Shown here piece after piece: positions 43,845 to 57,207 of a stretch of 64,000 bases of DNA. The stretch covers positions 1-64,000 of the forward strand of contig CAYWLG010000009.1 of NCBI GenBank assembly GCA_964459385.1, in the 5' to 3' direction. The position numbers and the translations under genes are program-made. Numbering within the stretch: the stretch's first letter is position 1; each line of letters starts with the position of its first letter. This stretch comes from UBA6107 sp964459385. Its GTDB lineage: Bacteria; Chloroflexota; Anaerolineae; Anaerolineales; Anaerolineaceae. The notes beneath the pieces are model-generated. The model ran no database searches and was not told the DNA's origin. It worked only from the letters and a program-made list of their open reading frames with translations.

Positions 43845-44528
43845 ATGATTTTGCCAAGCATCATCACGATCGACGGACCGGCCGCCTCAGGAAAATCTAC
43901 CCTGGCTGAAAAATTGGCAGCCGGGATTGATTATCTTTACTTCGATACCGGCGTGATGTATCGTGCTGTAACTCTGGCTGCTTTACAGCGATTGACCACA
44001 GTAGAGGATGAAGGAGCCGTCACCCAGCTTGCCGAAGAGATTCAGATCGACGTGGAACCGCCCGACAAAGCGGATGGCCGCAAATATACCGTTTTGTTGG
44101 ATGGGCAGGATGTGACCTGGCAGATTCGCGAACCTCAGGTGGATGGCAATGTCTCACGGGTATCCGCTTATGCAGGGGTGCGCACCGCCATGACCCTGCA
44201 GCAGCGCCAGATCGGTTCACGTGGCAGGGTGGTGATGGTCGGCCGCGATATCGGCACGGTGGTCTTCCCCGAAGCTGAAATGAAGATCTATCTGGATGCC
44301 TCTGCCGAAGAACGCGCCAAACGCCGCAGTCTGGAGATCGAAGCGCGCGGCGGCCAAGCAGACTATGAAGAGATCCTGACCTCCATCCGCCGCCGTGATC
44401 AGATCGATTCTTCGCGCGAGGTGGCGCCGCTGAAACCCGCCGCAGACGCGCATATCATCGAATCGGACGGAAAAACGATCGAGCAAGTCTTGCAAGAAGC
44501 CATTAATTTGCTTGACCCTAAACATTAA
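43845..44528 (+). CDS. cmk: Cytidylate kinase
   Basis: A 227-residue nucleoside monophosphate kinase converting CMP/dCMP to the diphosphates. The P loop IDGPAASGKST, FDTGVMYRAVT, GRDIGTVVFPEA and RRRDQIDSSREVAPL are typical. The ATG at 43845 has GAAGG eight bases upstream; an earlier in-frame start at 43830 lacks support. It ends the long lepA-to-cmk run. Confidence 0.96.
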   Translation: MILPSIITIDGPAASGKSTLAEKLAAGIDYLYFDTGVMYRAVTLAALQRLTTVEDEGAVTQLAEEIQIDVEPPDKADGRKYTVLLDGQDVTWQIREPQVDGNVSRVSAYAGVRTAMTLQQRQIGSRGRVVMVGRDIGTVVFPEAEMKIYLDASAEERAKRRSLEIEARGGQADYEEILTSIRRRDQIDSSREVAPLKPAADAHIIESDGKTIEQVLQEAINLLDPKH

Positions 44529-44545
44529 AATATTGGATAATGTAA

Positions 44546-44566
44546 CCAACTGAAATAATCAGTTGG
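44546..44566 (+). repeat. Inverted repeat between cmk and the C69 peptidase gene
   Basis: A perfect 8-bp inverted repeat with a 5-base AATAA loop. No T run follows, so it could be a weak terminator, an operator near a GATAAT box (44536-44541), or an mRNA 5' hairpin. Confidence 0.4.
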
Positions 44567-44607
44567 AATGCTTAACTTGTTTAGTATCGTCGATCAAAGG
44601 AGCCGAT

Positions 44608-45942
44608 ATGTGCGACACCATCGTTGCTTTAGGGAACTCCACTCGAGATGGCTCTGTTCTGTTTGCCAAGAACTCAGACCGTGACCCGAATGAAGCGCAC
44701 GAGATCGTTATTTACCCGGCAGCCGATCATCAACCCACTGAAAAGTTGAAGTGCACCTATATCGAAATTCCTCAGGTGGCACATACCTACCGGGTGCTGC
44801 TTTCCAAGCCGTTTTGGATCTGGGGGGCTGAGATGGGCAGCAACGAATTTGGGGTGACCATCGGCAACGAGGCGGTCTTTACTCGCTTACCTTATGGCAA
44901 AGAGCCCGGTTTGATCGGCATGGATTTTCTGCGGCTTGGCCTGGAACGTGCCCGTACTGCCGATGAAGCGCTTGAAGTGATCACTGCTTTGTTGGAAGAG
45001 CATGGCCAGAGCGGCAACTGTGGATATGACCACCCCTTTTACTATCACAACAGCTTTTTGATCTGCGACCCGCATTCCGCCTGGGTATTGGAAACTGCCG
45101 GGAGTGAGTGGGCGGCCGAAAAAGTGGCCGACGTGCGTTCCATTTCAAATGGGCTCACCATCGGTGCACACTTTGACCGGGCTTCCAAAAACCTGGTCTC
45201 TTTCGCAATCGAAAAAGGCTGGTGCAAAGGCAGCGCCGATTTTGACTTCAAACGCTGTTATACCGAACCGATCTTTACCTTTTTCGCCGATTCTAAAAAC
45301 CGCCAGAGCTGCACCACCGATTCATTGCGCGCCCTGCGCGGCAAGATCACCGTAGAAGACATGATGGCAGTCTTGCGCACGCACAAAGAACCCAAACGAG
45401 GCAGTTTTACCCCCGGCCACGGTTTGACCGGTGCCGATGTGTGTATGCACGCCTGCACGGGACCGATCCGTGGCAGCCAGACGGCAGGCTCAATGGTTTC
45501 AGAATTAAAAGGCAATGGCAAAGAGCTGCACTGGCTGACCGGCACGGCCGCACCCTGCACCTCCACTTTTAAGCCGGTTTGGATGGATGCGGGCATTCCT
45601 GCCTCGGTGCAGCGCCCTGAAAAGACTTATGACCCGGCGGTGATGTACTGGCGTCACGAAGAGTTGCACCGACAGGTGATCAAAGACTATCCGAACCGCA
45701 TCGGCGTGATCACAGAGGAACGCGATGCGCTGGAACGCGAGTTTATCATGAAGGCCCATACCGCCGCTGATTTCAGCACCGCGAAACGGGCCGAACTTAG
45801 CCGCGAATGTTTCGCCAAAGTAGATGAAAAAGAAGCCTTGTGGCTGGAAAAAGTAAAGTCCTTGCCAATTCGTTCACACAATGCTTTTTATTATGATAAT
45901 GCCTGGCAAGGCTATAACAAGGCTGTAAAGATGCCTGACTAG
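44608..45942 (+). CDS. C69 family dipeptidase / secernin-like Ntn hydrolase
   Basis: A 444-residue N-terminal-nucleophile hydrolase. The ATG at 44608, behind AAAGGAG, places Cys at position 2 (MCDTIVALGNSTRDG), the expected catalytic nucleophile after Met removal; a longer form from 44563 would bury it. Other family features are FAKNSDRDPNEA, WGAEMGSNEFGV and GNEAVFTR. There is no signal peptide, so it should be cytoplasmic. Related proteins cleave dipeptides or acyl groups; the substrate is not known. The next gene starts four bases after its stop. Confidence 0.92.
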   Translation: MCDTIVALGNSTRDGSVLFAKNSDRDPNEAHEIVIYPAADHQPTEKLKCTYIEIPQVAHTYRVLLSKPFWIWGAEMGSNEFGVTIGNEAVFTRLPYGKEPGLIGMDFLRLGLERARTADEALEVITALLEEHGQSGNCGYDHPFYYHNSFLICDPHSAWVLETAGSEWAAEKVADVRSISNGLTIGAHFDRASKNLVSFAIEKGWCKGSADFDFKRCYTEPIFTFFADSKNRQSCTTDSLRALRGKITVEDMMAVLRTHKEPKRGSFTPGHGLTGADVCMHACTGPIRGSQTAGSMVSELKGNGKELHWLTGTAAPCTSTFKPVWMDAGIPASVQRPEKTYDPAVMYWRHEELHRQVIKDYPNRIGVITEERDALEREFIMKAHTAADFSTAKRAELSRECFAKVDEKEALWLEKVKSLPIRSHNAFYYDNAWQGYNKAVKMPD

Positions 45943-45946
45943 ACTT

Positions 45947-48900
45947 ATGATTGATCTGACACTGCTTACCCTGACCCCCTTTATTGACCGCCCCTACCAT
46001 TTGCTTGGCTGGCTGGGCTGGTTTGTCATGGGTGCAGTGCTGCTGTGGTTTTTGCAGAAGAGCCGTTTTGACAGCAAAATTCATCGCTTCTGGTTGATCT
46101 TCTCGTTATTGGCCCTCGGCGCCGTCATTACCGCACTGGTGCTGGGGCTGCACCTTCCCTGGGACAAGACCATCCCATTGCCCAACCTGCCGCGCGAGAA
46201 TGCCACCCCGTTGGTGGTGATCTTCGCTGCCTTGCCGCTCTTTTTGGCAGCCGGGCTGCTCGGTTCCTGGCCGGCCGCCATCATTGGCTTGATCAGTGGG
46301 GTGGTGCTCTCGATCTGGAATACTCATTCCATTTTCACCCCGATCGAAAGCGCTGCCATTGGTTATCTGCTTTCACTGGCCCTGCGCCAGAATTACCGCA
46401 CCCTCTTTTACAAATTCCTGCGCCATCCGCTGGGGGCCGCTGTAGCCATGGCCATCTTCTCGGCGCCGCTGTTTCTGGCCAGCGCTTTTTTCAACACCAG
46501 CGGTTCGCTGGCTGTACGCCTGGATTATTGCTTCACCCAATCCTGGGTGCTGATGGTGACCAACGCGATTCAGTTGCTCATCGCCGGGCTGGTGTGTGAG
46601 CTCTTTTCGCTGCAAAAATCAACGCTCTGGGTACAGTTCAAGAGCTTTCAGCCTGCACCGGGCGAATCGGGTTTGCAGACCCGTGTGCTTTCCACCACCA
46701 TCCCCATGATGATCGCTTTGCTTTTGACACTCTCCATCGCCGATTGGGCAGTGGCAGGCGAAGCGGCCCGCACGATGCTGAAGAATCAACTAAAGAGCGC
46801 TGCGGATACGGCAGCGGAGAACATCCCTTATGTAACTGAAACCGGCCAAAGCCTGGTAGCGGATATCGTTTCTACGGGCGTGCCGGTGGAAGACGCCGAT
46901 AGGGCGCGCAGTTTTTTGCAGGAAAAACTGCGTTCCATCCCGTATTTTCGCCAGCTTTATGTTTTCGATCTCACCGGTACGCCGCTGGCTGGGTACCCGA
47001 TCAACTCGGCCGACCAGTTGTTTCTCAGTGCCGAAGAACAGGCCGGCATTGCGTTGGCACTGAACGGGGTGGAAATTCAAAGTTACACCATTCTACCCTC
47101 CGGTGATAACGGCTCGCTGGTCATCTCGTTTCTGGCGGCCATCCCCGATGAATATGGTCTGGCCAAAGGGGTCTTGCTGGCTCGCACCGATCTGACCGAG
47201 AACTTATTCTCGCAGCCCACGATCCAGGCACTGACCCAGGTCAGTCAGATGGGCGGCGAGGGGTTAATTCTGGACGCCGACAACCAGATCCTATTTGACA
47301 GCGGCGAAGCCAAAGCGGTCACTACTTATTCAGGCACCGTACCGCAGGAAGAGTCTTTCTTTGACGAGGTGAGCGGCACGGGTACACGCCGCATGGTTTT
47401 CGTGGAACCGATCAATGAAAAGGGCTGGGTGATCTTGCTCAGCGTTCCGGCCAGCATTGCTCAGGAAATGGCCCTCAATATCGCCATCCCCTTGTTGGCG
47501 CTTTCGCTGCTCATTACCACTGTGATTTCCCTGTGGATGCGCTATTTGATGCGCACGGTCACTTTTTCGCTCAAACAACTTGCCACGCAGGCTGCACGCA
47601 TCTCGCAGGGCGATCTGGAAATTCCGGTTGAGTCCAAGGGTGTGGATGAGGTAGGCCGTCTGGGTACAGCCTTTGAACAGATGCGCGTCAGATTGAAGGA
47701 TCGCCTCGAAGAATTGGATCGCTTGGTGGAGGTTTCAAAGGGTGTTTCGGCCAACTTGAGCATTGAGGGCGCTTCTCCATTCATCTTGTCTGCGGCAATG
47801 GCCTACGGGGCCAGTTCGGCTCGTCTGGTTCTCTTCCGTGATCCTGATCTGGGCATCGAAAGCGAGCTGGATGTTTATGCCGATGGCCCACAGGCAAATG
47901 AGTTTGCCCCGATGGATAAACCTTTACTTGAGTTAATGAAAGAAGAAACCAAAGTAATGGTCATTCCCTCACGCACCCGCCTTAAGCGCATGGGCATCGC
48001 CAAAGGGAACAACATTCCGGCTGAAATGCTGGGGGCGCCTTTGCGTGAAGATCAGTCCTACCTGGGCATTCTCTGGGTAGGCTATTCAGAGCCGCATCGA
48101 TTTTTGGAAGGGGAGACCCGTTTCTTCACCACCTTATCCAACCAGGCGCTGTTGGCAGTGACCAACTCAAACCTGTATTTAAGCGCCGAATTGGGCAAGC
48201 GCCGCCTCGAATCGGTGCTGGCCTCTTCGCCCGATCCCGTTTTGCTGGTGGATAGCGAAGGCATGCTGTTGACGGCAAACCAGGCGGCCGAAGAGGTGGC
48301 AGGCTTGCTTGCGCTGGGAAAAGACACCTTGTTTGGCGAAAAACGTGTGGTTTCAGAGGGATTGAAATCCGTTTTGGAGATCCCCCTGGTCAAAGGCAAG
48401 CTGGCCAAAGAGGTGGTGCTCGAAAACGGCCGCACCTATCTGGCCAGCCTTTCTCCGGTTGAGGTGGATGAAAAACGCGCCGGCAAAGTGTGTGTGCTGC
48501 ACGATGTCACCGAGTACAAGGCGCTGGAGCAGCAAAAGTCGGAGTTCGTGGCCGCCGTCAGCCGTGATCTGCGTACGCCGATCTCGCAGCTTTCGGGATT
48601 TGTCTCGATGCTGCCGATGGTAGGGGAGTTGAACTCCCAACAAAAAGAGATCTCAGAAAAGATCAACAAGAACCTCGACAAGATGGGGCAGATGGTCTCC
48701 GACCTGCTCAATCTGGAACGTTTCGAGGCCGGGTTGGAATTGAACCTTGAAAAGTTCTCCCCGATGGAACTGCTGGATCAGGTGATCACCCAATTGCAGG
48801 CTCAGGCGACCCAGCGCAAAGTGCAGTTGATGAAGGAGCTTTCGGTCTATCAGGAAGCACCCATTGAAGCAGATCGGGTAGAAATTCAACAAGCCCTGGT

Positions 48901-49222
48901 CAGTTTGCTCGAAAATGCGATAAAATATTCTCCATTGAATGGCGTTGTTCATCTGCGAATTGATTCAGATGAAGAGAACATTACCTTTGTTGTCCAAGAT
49001 CATGGCCAGGGGATTGCCCCGCTGGATCTTCCTTATGTCTTCGAGAAGGCCAAAAAGCCTGCCCGCAAAGACGACAAGGACGCCGGTTACGGCCTGGTGA
49101 TCGTGAAAACCATCGCTGAGCGGCATCACGGAAAAGTATGGGTAGAAAGCAAGTTGGGGAAGGGCAGCACTTTCTATCTTGAAATTCCGATGCTGCAAGA
49201 TAAAAACAAGAGACAAAAATAA
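45947..49222 (+). CDS. Large membrane sensor kinase lacking the phospho-acceptor histidine
   Basis: A 1091-residue histidine-kinase-like receptor. The order is about seven membrane segments (5-225), a further segment near 250, an extracellular sensor region (about 270-500), a segment (about 505-525), HAMP (about 525-580), a GAF-like region (about 590-745), PAS (about 755-860), HisKA (about 860-925) and HATPase (about 960-1085). The ATPase boxes look intact: ENAIKYSP, VQDHGQGI and GYGLVIVK. The HisKA motif, however, reads AAVSRDLRTP: Arg873 (CGT) replaces the histidine that is normally phosphorylated. No response regulator is adjacent. Probably a pseudokinase, an alternative signalling partner, or a sequencing or strain-specific change. 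Confidence 0.85.
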   Translation: MIDLTLLTLTPFIDRPYHLLGWLGWFVMGAVLLWFLQKSRFDSKIHRFWLIFSLLALGAVITALVLGLHLPWDKTIPLPNLPRENATPLVVIFAALPLFLAAGLLGSWPAAIIGLISGVVLSIWNTHSIFTPIESAAIGYLLSLALRQNYRTLFYKFLRHPLGAAVAMAIFSAPLFLASAFFNTSGSLAVRLDYCFTQSWVLMVTNAIQLLIAGLVCELFSLQKSTLWVQFKSFQPAPGESGLQTRVLSTTIPMMIALLLTLSIADWAVAGEAARTMLKNQLKSAADTAAENIPYVTETGQSLVADIVSTGVPVEDADRARSFLQEKLRSIPYFRQLYVFDLTGTPLAGYPINSADQLFLSAEEQAGIALALNGVEIQSYTILPSGDNGSLVISFLAAIPDEYGLAKGVLLARTDLTENLFSQPTIQALTQVSQMGGEGLILDADNQILFDSGEAKAVTTYSGTVPQEESFFDEVSGTGTRRMVFVEPINEKGWVILLSVPASIAQEMALNIAIPLLALSLLITTVISLWMRYLMRTVTFSLKQLATQAARISQGDLEIPVESKGVDEVGRLGTAFEQMRVRLKDRLEELDRLVEVSKGVSANLSIEGASPFILSAAMAYGASSARLVLFRDPDLGIESELDVYADGPQANEFAPMDKPLLELMKEETKVMVIPSRTRLKRMGIAKGNNIPAEMLGAPLREDQSYLGILWVGYSEPHRFLEGETRFFTTLSNQALLAVTNSNLYLSAELGKRRLESVLASSPDPVLLVDSEGMLLTANQAAEEVAGLLALGKDTLFGEKRVVSEGLKSVLEIPLVKGKLAKEVVLENGRTYLASLSPVEVDEKRAGKVCVLHDVTEYKALEQQKSEFVAAVSRDLRTPISQLSGFVSMLPMVGELNSQQKEISEKINKNLDKMGQMVSDLLNLERFEAGLELNLEKFSPMELLDQVITQLQAQATQRKVQLMKELSVYQEAPIEADRVEIQQALVSLLENAIKYSPLNGVVHLRIDSDEENITFVVQDHGQGIAPLDLPYVFEKAKKPARKDDKDAGYGLVIVKTIAERHHGKVWVESKLGKGSTFYLEIPMLQDKNKRQK

Positions 49223-49244
49223 TATATCCTTTATCCAAATTCTG

Positions 49245-49253
49245 TGGTATACT
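49245..49253 (+). promoter_or_regulatory. Extended -10 promoter of rpoC
   Basis: TGGTATACT (TGnTATACT), about 113 bases before the rpoC start; no good -35. It lies just after the sensor kinase stop and gives rpoC its own leader. Confidence 0.55.
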
Positions 49254-49294
49254 TTACGGTCGCATGTATATTAATCCACTTGCGATGATAGTGA

Positions 49295-49321
49295 CAGCGC
49301 AGGAAACACTTGAATGCGCTG
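49295..49321 (+). promoter_or_regulatory. Hairpin in the rpoC leader
   Basis: CAGCGCA (49295-49301) pairs with TGCGCTG (49315-49321) in the leader of about 110 bases between the promoter and rpoC. An alternative AACAC/GTGTT pairing overlaps it, so a regulatory switch is possible but unproved. Confidence 0.35.
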
Positions 49322-49365
49322 ATGTGTGTTTAATCGCTTAAGGGTTCCCATTAAGGAGGCGTTTA

Positions 49366-53658
<4,293 letters not shown>

Positions 53659-53677
53659 GAGAACACAAACCAAACAG

Positions 53678-53707
53678 ACCCCGAGATCACAAGTCTCGGG
53701 GTTTTTT
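53678..53707 (+). terminator. Intrinsic terminator of rpoC
   Basis: An 8-bp GC-rich stem (CCCCGAGA with TCTCGGGG), a 7-base loop and six T residues, 20 bases after the stop codon. Confidence 0.9.
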
Positions 53708-53723
53708 GTTGCTTTTGCCTTTA

Positions 53724-53752
53724 TTGACGTAATTGAGGAATGTTCGTAAGAT
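53724..53752 (+). promoter_or_regulatory. Promoter of the gyrA-like gene
   Basis: TTGACG (53724-53729), 17-base spacer, TAAGAT (53747-53752), about 50 bases before the start codon. Confidence 0.6.
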
Positions 53753-53802
53753 AAGCATGCTGAATATGAAAAAGACTGCCGCAAGCATTTGAGGAGATGG
53801 AT

Positions 53803-56313
53803 ATGGAAATAGGCATTGTGAAGAAGATCGATATTGACCACGAAATGCAGCAATCGTACCTCGATTACGCCATGAGCGTGATCGTGGCACGTGCACTGCC
53901 GGATGCTCGCGATGGTCTCAAACCGGTGCAGCGCCGCCTGCTTTATGCCATGTATGACATGGGGCTGCGCCCGGATTCACAATATAAAAAATCGGCCAGA
54001 ATCGTTGGCGAGGTGCTCGGCAAATACCATCCTCATGGAGACCAGGCAGTCTATGAATCGATGGCGCGTTTGGCACAGGATTTTTCCATGCGTTATGCGC
54101 TGGTGGACGGGCAGGGGAACTTTGGCAGCGTGGATGGCGACCCCCCCGCGGCCATGCGTTACACTGAAGCCCGCATCACTTCTTTTGCGCTGGATATGCT
54201 TGCCCAATTGGATCGCAATACCATTGATTTTGACCGTAACTTCGATGAAACCCTCGATGAACCGGCCGTCTTACCTGCTGCCATCCCCAATATGCTGGTC
54301 AACGGGGCCAGCGGCATCGCAGTGGGCATGGCTACCAATATTCCCCCGCATAACCTGTCTGAGGTGATCGGCGCGCTTGGCTACATGCTGGAACATTGGG
54401 AAAAGCTGGATGATATCTCGGTGCATGACCTGATGAAATTCGTGCAGGGACCCGATTTCCCCACGGGCGGCATCATTCTACAGAATCATGAACAAAATGA
54501 TATCCTCACAGCCTACGCCACCGGACGCGGCAAGATCACCCTGCGCGGGCGCGTCAGCCTTGAAGAGATGGGCAGGGGCAAGAGCCGCATTATCATCAGC
54601 GAGCTGCCTTATATGACCAACAAAGCCTCGCTGATCGAACGCATTGCCGAGCTTACCCGTGAAGGCGCGCTTGAAGGCATTGCCGACCTGCGCGATGAAT
54701 CAGATCGCCATGGAATGCGTATAGTCGTTGAGCTAAACAAGGCCGCAGAAGAAGAAAAGACCCTGCGCGAGTTGTACAAGAAGACGCCATTGCAGGTGAC
54801 CTACAGCATCAACCTGCTGGCGCTGGTAGAGGATGAACCACGCGTGCTCACGCTTAAACAGGCGCTTCGTGTCTTTTTGGAGCACCGCATCGAAGTGGTG
54901 CGCCGCCGCTGTGAATTTGATCTGAAAAAGGCACTGGAGCGGCTGCACATTCTGGAAGGGCTTCGTATCGCCATCAGTGCTCTGGACGAGATCATTGCCA
55001 CCATCCGTAACTCGCAGGATACAGACCAGGCACGCGACAGGCTGATGAAGAAGTTCAAACTGTCTCAACTTCAGGCGCAGGCCATTTTGGATATGCCACT
55101 AAAACGCCTGGCTGCGCTGGAACGCAAGAAGATCGAAATGGAATATCGCGAGATTTCTGATCGGGTGAAAGAACTGCAAGCCTTGCTGAAATCCCCACGC
55201 AAGATGCGACAGGAAGTGGAACGTGAACTGGAAGAAGTCAAGCTGAAATATCAGGATCGCCGCCGCACGCAGATCGTCTCGCTCAAGCAGGGCAAGGTGG
55301 CGCAGGATATGCTGACGGTGCAGGATGTGACCCCGGCGGAACTCACCTGGGTGGGGCTGAGCGCCGATGGCCATCTGTTTAGGACGGTTGGAGATGCAGC
55401 GCCCAGAGCCAGCGGCAAAGATGCGCCGGTGCTTCTTACCCATGCCGATACCCACCAAACCCTCTATCTGGTGGCCGGCAGCGGTAAATGTGTGGCCTTG
55501 GCCGTCCATACCCTGCCAGCGGTGGAGAATCTCAGCGAAGGGCCGATTTATCACCGCTTTACGCCGCTGGAAGAATCTGATCTGCCGATAGCGCTCTTTG
55601 GTGTACCGGCCAAGGCGCAGAACAGCGATAAGATTGTCATTACGCTTTCAAAGGAGGGGCTCATCAAGAAATCGGCAGTGGCCGATCTACCGGGGCCTTC
55701 TTCGCAGGCATTTGTGCTGGCAAAGGTGAATAATGGGGATGAGTTGATCGAAGCGCTCGTCACTGATGAAGAGACCGAATATTTGATCGCCACCCGCTCT
55801 GGCATGGGCATTCGCTTCAAGGGGGCAGAAGTGCGCAGCATGGGCTTGCTCGCGGCCGGTGTGAATGCCGTCAAGCTCGGTAAAGAGGATGGCGTGGCGG
55901 GTATGGTAGATTTGCATGGCAGCGGGGAACTCCTTTTCTTGGGCTCAGATGGCCTGGGCTGGCGCATCGCACCCGCAGATTTCCCCGTGCAGGGACGCTA
56001 CGGCCAGGGGGTGGTGATTGGCAAGCTCAAACCCGGCAGTCAATTAGTGGGGGTGGTGTTTGGCAAGAAGAATCAGGCCTTTACCGTTTTCTTTAAGAAG
56101 ATCGCTTCCAAATCCTTCCGGGTGGATGCCATTCCGGTTGGAAAGCGTGGCCTGGTCGGCAAACCGCTGTTGGAACTCAAGTCGTTGGACGTGGCGCTGC
56201 GGGTGATGACCACCCAGGATGCAACGATCTTGCCGGCCGGTGAAAAATCTGAGCGGGCCAAAAAGCCAGAAAGCGAGTACCGCCAGGAATCGATTTTGGA
56301 GGACGAAGACTAG
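53803..56313 (+). CDS. gyrA: Type IIA topoisomerase subunit A (GyrA/ParC)
   Basis: An 836-residue A subunit. The breakage-reunion domain has the expected N terminus (DYAMSVIVARALPDARDGLKP), the quinolone-region helix with YHPHGDQAVYESMARLAQ and the catalytic Tyr120 in AMRYTEAR. Leu-rich coiled-coil tower follows (about 370-495), then a beta-pinwheel C-terminal domain (about 500-810). I see no canonical gyrA box (QxRGGxG); the equivalent strand reads APRASGKDAP, so gyrase versus topoisomerase IV identity is open. The ATG at 53803 is preferred over 53797 because GAGGAG lies six bases before it. Confidence 0.92.
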   Translation: MEIGIVKKIDIDHEMQQSYLDYAMSVIVARALPDARDGLKPVQRRLLYAMYDMGLRPDSQYKKSARIVGEVLGKYHPHGDQAVYESMARLAQDFSMRYALVDGQGNFGSVDGDPPAAMRYTEARITSFALDMLAQLDRNTIDFDRNFDETLDEPAVLPAAIPNMLVNGASGIAVGMATNIPPHNLSEVIGALGYMLEHWEKLDDISVHDLMKFVQGPDFPTGGIILQNHEQNDILTAYATGRGKITLRGRVSLEEMGRGKSRIIISELPYMTNKASLIERIAELTREGALEGIADLRDESDRHGMRIVVELNKAAEEEKTLRELYKKTPLQVTYSINLLALVEDEPRVLTLKQALRVFLEHRIEVVRRRCEFDLKKALERLHILEGLRIAISALDEIIATIRNSQDTDQARDRLMKKFKLSQLQAQAILDMPLKRLAALERKKIEMEYREISDRVKELQALLKSPRKMRQEVERELEEVKLKYQDRRRTQIVSLKQGKVAQDMLTVQDVTPAELTWVGLSADGHLFRTVGDAAPRASGKDAPVLLTHADTHQTLYLVAGSGKCVALAVHTLPAVENLSEGPIYHRFTPLEESDLPIALFGVPAKAQNSDKIVITLSKEGLIKKSAVADLPGPSSQAFVLAKVNNGDELIEALVTDEETEYLIATRSGMGIRFKGAEVRSMGLLAAGVNAVKLGKEDGVAGMVDLHGSGELLFLGSDGLGWRIAPADFPVQGRYGQGVVIGKLKPGSQLVGVVFGKKNQAFTVFFKKIASKSFRVDAIPVGKRGLVGKPLLELKSLDVALRVMTTQDATILPAGEKSERAKKPESEYRQESILEDED

Positions 56314-57107
56314 GCTTGCAGCAATTGCAGGTGCTGGGTGATCTTTTGCTGGTGATATTTTAGCACCTGGTCGTTTTCGCTTTCGATTTGAGGTGTGTTG
56401 TGGCTGTCTTGCAGCACAGAGAGGTGATGTAAGACGTTGCGGCACACCTTTAATTTTTCCTGCACTTCTTCAACGTCGATGCTTTGCTTTCTGAAAAGGT
56501 GAATGTCTTTGCCGTGCGCCTGAATCAGCCTGCCTAGCGCTTCTATCTCCTCATGGATCTTTTCCAGATCGGGTTCCTCAGTTGAGTTTTCGATCAAAGT
56601 GGCTGAATCGTTAAGCTCACGCACCAGAGTGCCATATTGCTCGGCGACCATTTTGCCGATGTTTGGGGGAAAGATCAGGTAATTGATCAGCAGCGCCACG
56701 CTGATGCCAATAGTGGTATCCAGAATGCGATTCAATCCATAGAGAACAGGGCTGCGTCCGTCCAGATTGACCATGATGGCGATAAAAACGATCCCTGCGA
56801 TGGTGATGGAATTGTTCCAGTGAAATTTCTCACACACATAGATCAGCACGATCGTGCCCAGACCGCACAGAAGCGCATTTCCGGGCTGCAATGTGGCAAA
56901 CAGAAGGCCGGTGAGCGCCCCCACCAGTGTGCCGGCCAGGCGGTTACGCCCGGCCTTGAATGAAGAGGTGATGGAACTCTCCATCGAAATGATGGCGGCA
57001 ATGACCACGTAAAATGGGTATTCCAGATGTAACAGTTGAGAAAGAAAGACACAAATAGCCACTGCCAGGGCGGTCTTGAGAATGCGCATGCCGATGATCT
57101 GTTTCAT
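56310..57107 (-). CDS. FUSC/aromatic acid exporter-like membrane protein
   Basis: A 265-residue protein with about six membrane segments in the first 150 residues, with the family block SSITSSFKAGRNRLAGTLVGALTG, followed by a soluble helical domain (about 160-265). It resembles single-module members of the FUSC/ArAE group, which are proposed exporters; transported substrate unknown. Tail-to-tail with the gyrA-like gene: the stop codons share the palindrome CTAG. AGGAAAAAA precedes the ATG. Confidence 0.82.
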   Translation of the reverse strand: MKQIIGMRILKTALAVAICVFLSQLLHLEYPFYVVIAAIISMESSITSSFKAGRNRLAGTLVGALTGLLFATLQPGNALLCGLGTIVLIYVCEKFHWNNSITIAGIVFIAIMVNLDGRSPVLYGLNRILDTTIGISVALLINYLIFPPNIGKMVAEQYGTLVRELNDSATLIENSTEEPDLEKIHEEIEALGRLIQAHGKDIHLFRKQSIDVEEVQEKLKVCRNVLHHLSVLQDSHNTPQIESENDQVLKYHQQKITQHLQLLQA

Positions 57108-57156
57108 ATTTTTTCCTGAAAAAGGGAAGATGAAAACTTGATTTTACACCGCTGTA

Positions 57157-57186
57157 ACAAAAATAGCTGCCCAAACAGGCAGCTAT
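57157..57186 (-). terminator. Intrinsic terminator after the TIM-barrel/NTF2 gene
   Basis: On the minus strand ATAGCTGCC pairs with GGCAGCTAT around a 6-base loop, followed by TTTTGTT. It separates this transcript from the FUSC-like gene. Confidence 0.85.
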
Positions 57187-57207
57187 CATTTTGTAGAACA
57201 TAAAGAT

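Noticed and set aside
45947..49222. The His-to-Arg change as a sign of a decayed pseudogene
   Set aside because: The frame is intact over 1091 codons and ATP-binding boxes are preserved, so decay is not supported by this change alone.
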